A stretch of 64,000 bases of DNA from NCBI RefSeq assembly GCF_002015045.1, contig NZ_MUXX01000002.1, positions 161,258 through 225,257 on the forward strand, read 5' to 3'. Below the pieces are notes generated by a model that ran no database searches, had not been told where the DNA came from, and saw only the letters and a list, made by a program, of their open reading frames with translations. The position numbers were made by a program, and so were the translations under genes. Of this stretch, positions 63,079 to 64,000 are shown piece by piece. Source of the DNA: Haemophilus paraphrohaemolyticus. Lineage in GTDB: Bacteria; Pseudomonadota; Gammaproteobacteria; Enterobacterales; Pasteurellaceae. Each line of letters starts with the position of its first letter. Position 1 is the stretch's first letter.

Positions 63079-63094
63079 TGTGAATTAGATCACG
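63079..63094 (-). promoter_or_regulatory. CRP-like site upstream of lldP
   Basis: TGTGAATTAGATCACG fits TGTGAnnnnnnTCACA with one mismatch. It lies about 100 bp upstream of the lldP ATG; a TACAAT -10 on the minus strand (63039-63034) would place it near -60, a typical class I position. The rest of the 325-bp gap between lldP and the MetE-like gene shows no coding frame. Confidence 0.65.
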
Positions 63095-63311
63095 CTTTTT
63101 ATGTTTAATTGATTAAAAAATAGATGAGAAATTTTTGAGGTAATTCAAAAGAGGTAGCGATTTTGAGCCTAACTAAAGGCGTTTAGCGTGCTTTTAGTGT
63201 CGGTTTAAAATGAAAGTTATTTATAATAAAGAAAAGAAATTTTCAACTTGAATAAAGTGAAAGTTTGTTACAATCCTTATAACAGATTTAAATAACAACA
63301 AAGGATTTTTT

Positions 63312-64000
63312 ATGTCTCAACTTTTCCCCAACGCACAGCCTCGTATTTCCGCCCCGTTCCGTTTTGATATTGTCGGCAGTTTTTTACGCCCTGAAACGTT
63401 AAAACACGCTCGTCAGCAATGTTCTTGTGGTGATATTTCTTGTGCAGATTTAACCCAAGTGGAAGATAGCGAAATTGCCAAACTGGTTGAACACCAAAAA
63501 GCGGTAGGCTTACACGCGGTGAGCGATGGCGAATTCCGTCGCACTTTCTGGCATTTAGACTTTTTAGCTGCACTTGATGGCGTGAAAGAAGTCGATGCAG
63601 AAAAATTCTCAGTACAATTCAAACATCACAACGTTCGCCCGAAAACCTTAAAAATCGTGGATAAAATTGATTTCTCTGAATCGCATCCATTTGTAGAGCA
63701 CTTCTGTTCATTACAAAAATTAGCAGACGATACCGAAGTAAAATTAACCATCCCTTCTCCGTCAATGTTGCACTTAATCACTAACGTACGTGCGACAGAT
63801 TATGTGGCAATTCCACGTTATGAAAACAATAACCAACAATTGTTAGACGATATTGCCGATGCGTACATCAAAGCGATGAATATTTTCTACAAACTGGGTT
63901 GCCGCAATCTTCAATTAGACGACACAAGCTGGGGAGAATTCTGTGCGGAAGATAAACGAGAAGCCTACCAAGCTCGTGGCTTTGACCTCGACCAAATCGC
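63312..64000 (+). CDS. MetE-like methionine synthase II family protein (5' part)
   Basis: Runs off the window. The visible 229 codons begin MSQLFPNAQPRISAPFRFDI and contain VGSFLRP, AVSDGEFRRTFWHLDFL, LTIPSPSMLH and LQLDDTSWGEFC, the pattern of short, single-domain relatives of cobalamin-independent methionine synthase (YxjG/YxjH type), which lack the N-terminal MetE half. AAAGGA precedes the ATG. It likely transfers a methyl group to homocysteine or a related thiol; substrate unproven. The zinc His/Cys residues lie beyond the window. Confidence 0.85.
   Translation, partial: MSQLFPNAQPRISAPFRFDIVGSFLRPETLKHARQQCSCGDISCADLTQVEDSEIAKLVEHQKAVGLHAVSDGEFRRTFWHLDFLAALDGVKEVDAEKFSVQFKHHNVRPKTLKIVDKIDFSESHPFVEHFCSLQKLADDTEVKLTIPSPSMLHLITNVRATDYVAIPRYENNNQQLLDDIADAYIKAMNIFYKLGCRNLQLDDTSWGEFCAEDKREAYQARGFDLDQI

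Noticed and set aside
1..64000. CRISPR array or antiphage defence island
   Set aside because: No regularly spaced direct repeats and no cas, restriction or toxin-antitoxin genes were seen.

Overview
The window is chromosomal DNA from a member of the Pasteurellaceae. Protein sequences and gene orders fit that family (ftsB-ispD-ispF, secM-secA-mutT, hemC-hemD-hemX-hemY, hemE-yjaG-hup, ygfB/zapA-6S RNA-fau). Uptake-signal cores of the Actinobacillus pleuropneumoniae type (ACAAGCGGTC, e.g. 23973-23982 and 24494-24503) recur inside and between genes. This points to the Mannheimia / Actinobacillus / Bibersteinia branch rather than the Haemophilus influenzae branch. The DNA is AT-rich and dense in genes; most of the window is core genome.

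Layout. 1-6.1 kb: a NlpC/P60 cell-wall hydrolase, endonuclease IV, a YcdY-type chaperone, a lipoprotein, PEP carboxykinase, then ftsB-ispD-ispF. 6.1-12.7 kb: mutT, secA and its arrest peptide secM, then a copper module (cueR divergent from copZ-copA). 12.7-21.9 kb: rsmD, a DUF440 DNA mimic, tehB, a DciA-like protein, an NlpE-like lipoprotein, the fructose PTS operon fruB-fruK-fruA, yhbY, pgpB and nagK. 22-30.5 kb: gloB, the haem operon hemCDXY, an EamA transporter, arcB and folA. 30.5-38.6 kb: tcdA, a modC without modA/modB, rnfH, and torZ-torY (N-/S-oxide respiration) headed by an unusual regulator that joins a LuxR-type helix-turn-helix to a type I periplasmic-binding-protein fold. 38.6-47.8 kb: uup, hup, yjaG, hemE, ygfB, zapA, 6S RNA, fau, putP and uraA. 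47.8-50.1 kb: the control end of a decayed Mu-like prophage (repressor, Ner, truncated MuA) next to a macA that lacks macB. 51.3-57 kb: a HAD phosphatase, the leucine leader peptide and attenuator with leuA, and two tandem tyrosine permeases. 57-58.2 kb: two nested insertion-sequence remnants and tRNA-Val(GAC). 58.3-64 kb: lutC-lutB-lutA and lldP (L-lactate oxidation and uptake), and the start of a MetE-like methyltransferase.

Functional themes are anaerobic and lactate metabolism (arcB, torYZ, pckA, lldP-lutABC), molybdenum supply beside a molybdoenzyme, haem synthesis, and copper handling. The most notable non-coding signals are: (1) the secM-secA switch, in which an 11-bp pairing hides the secA start exactly where a ribosome stalled at IRAGP would sit; (2) a two-hairpin REP-like repeat present four times; (3) a second dispersed element with GGCATAGTAGACAA ends, which a transposase remnant at 57 kb shows to be the ends of an insertion sequence; (4) inverted uptake-signal pairs that act as terminator-like hairpins; and (5) a leucine attenuator with a strong promoter. 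The most novel gene is the LuxR-PBP fusion beside torYZ.
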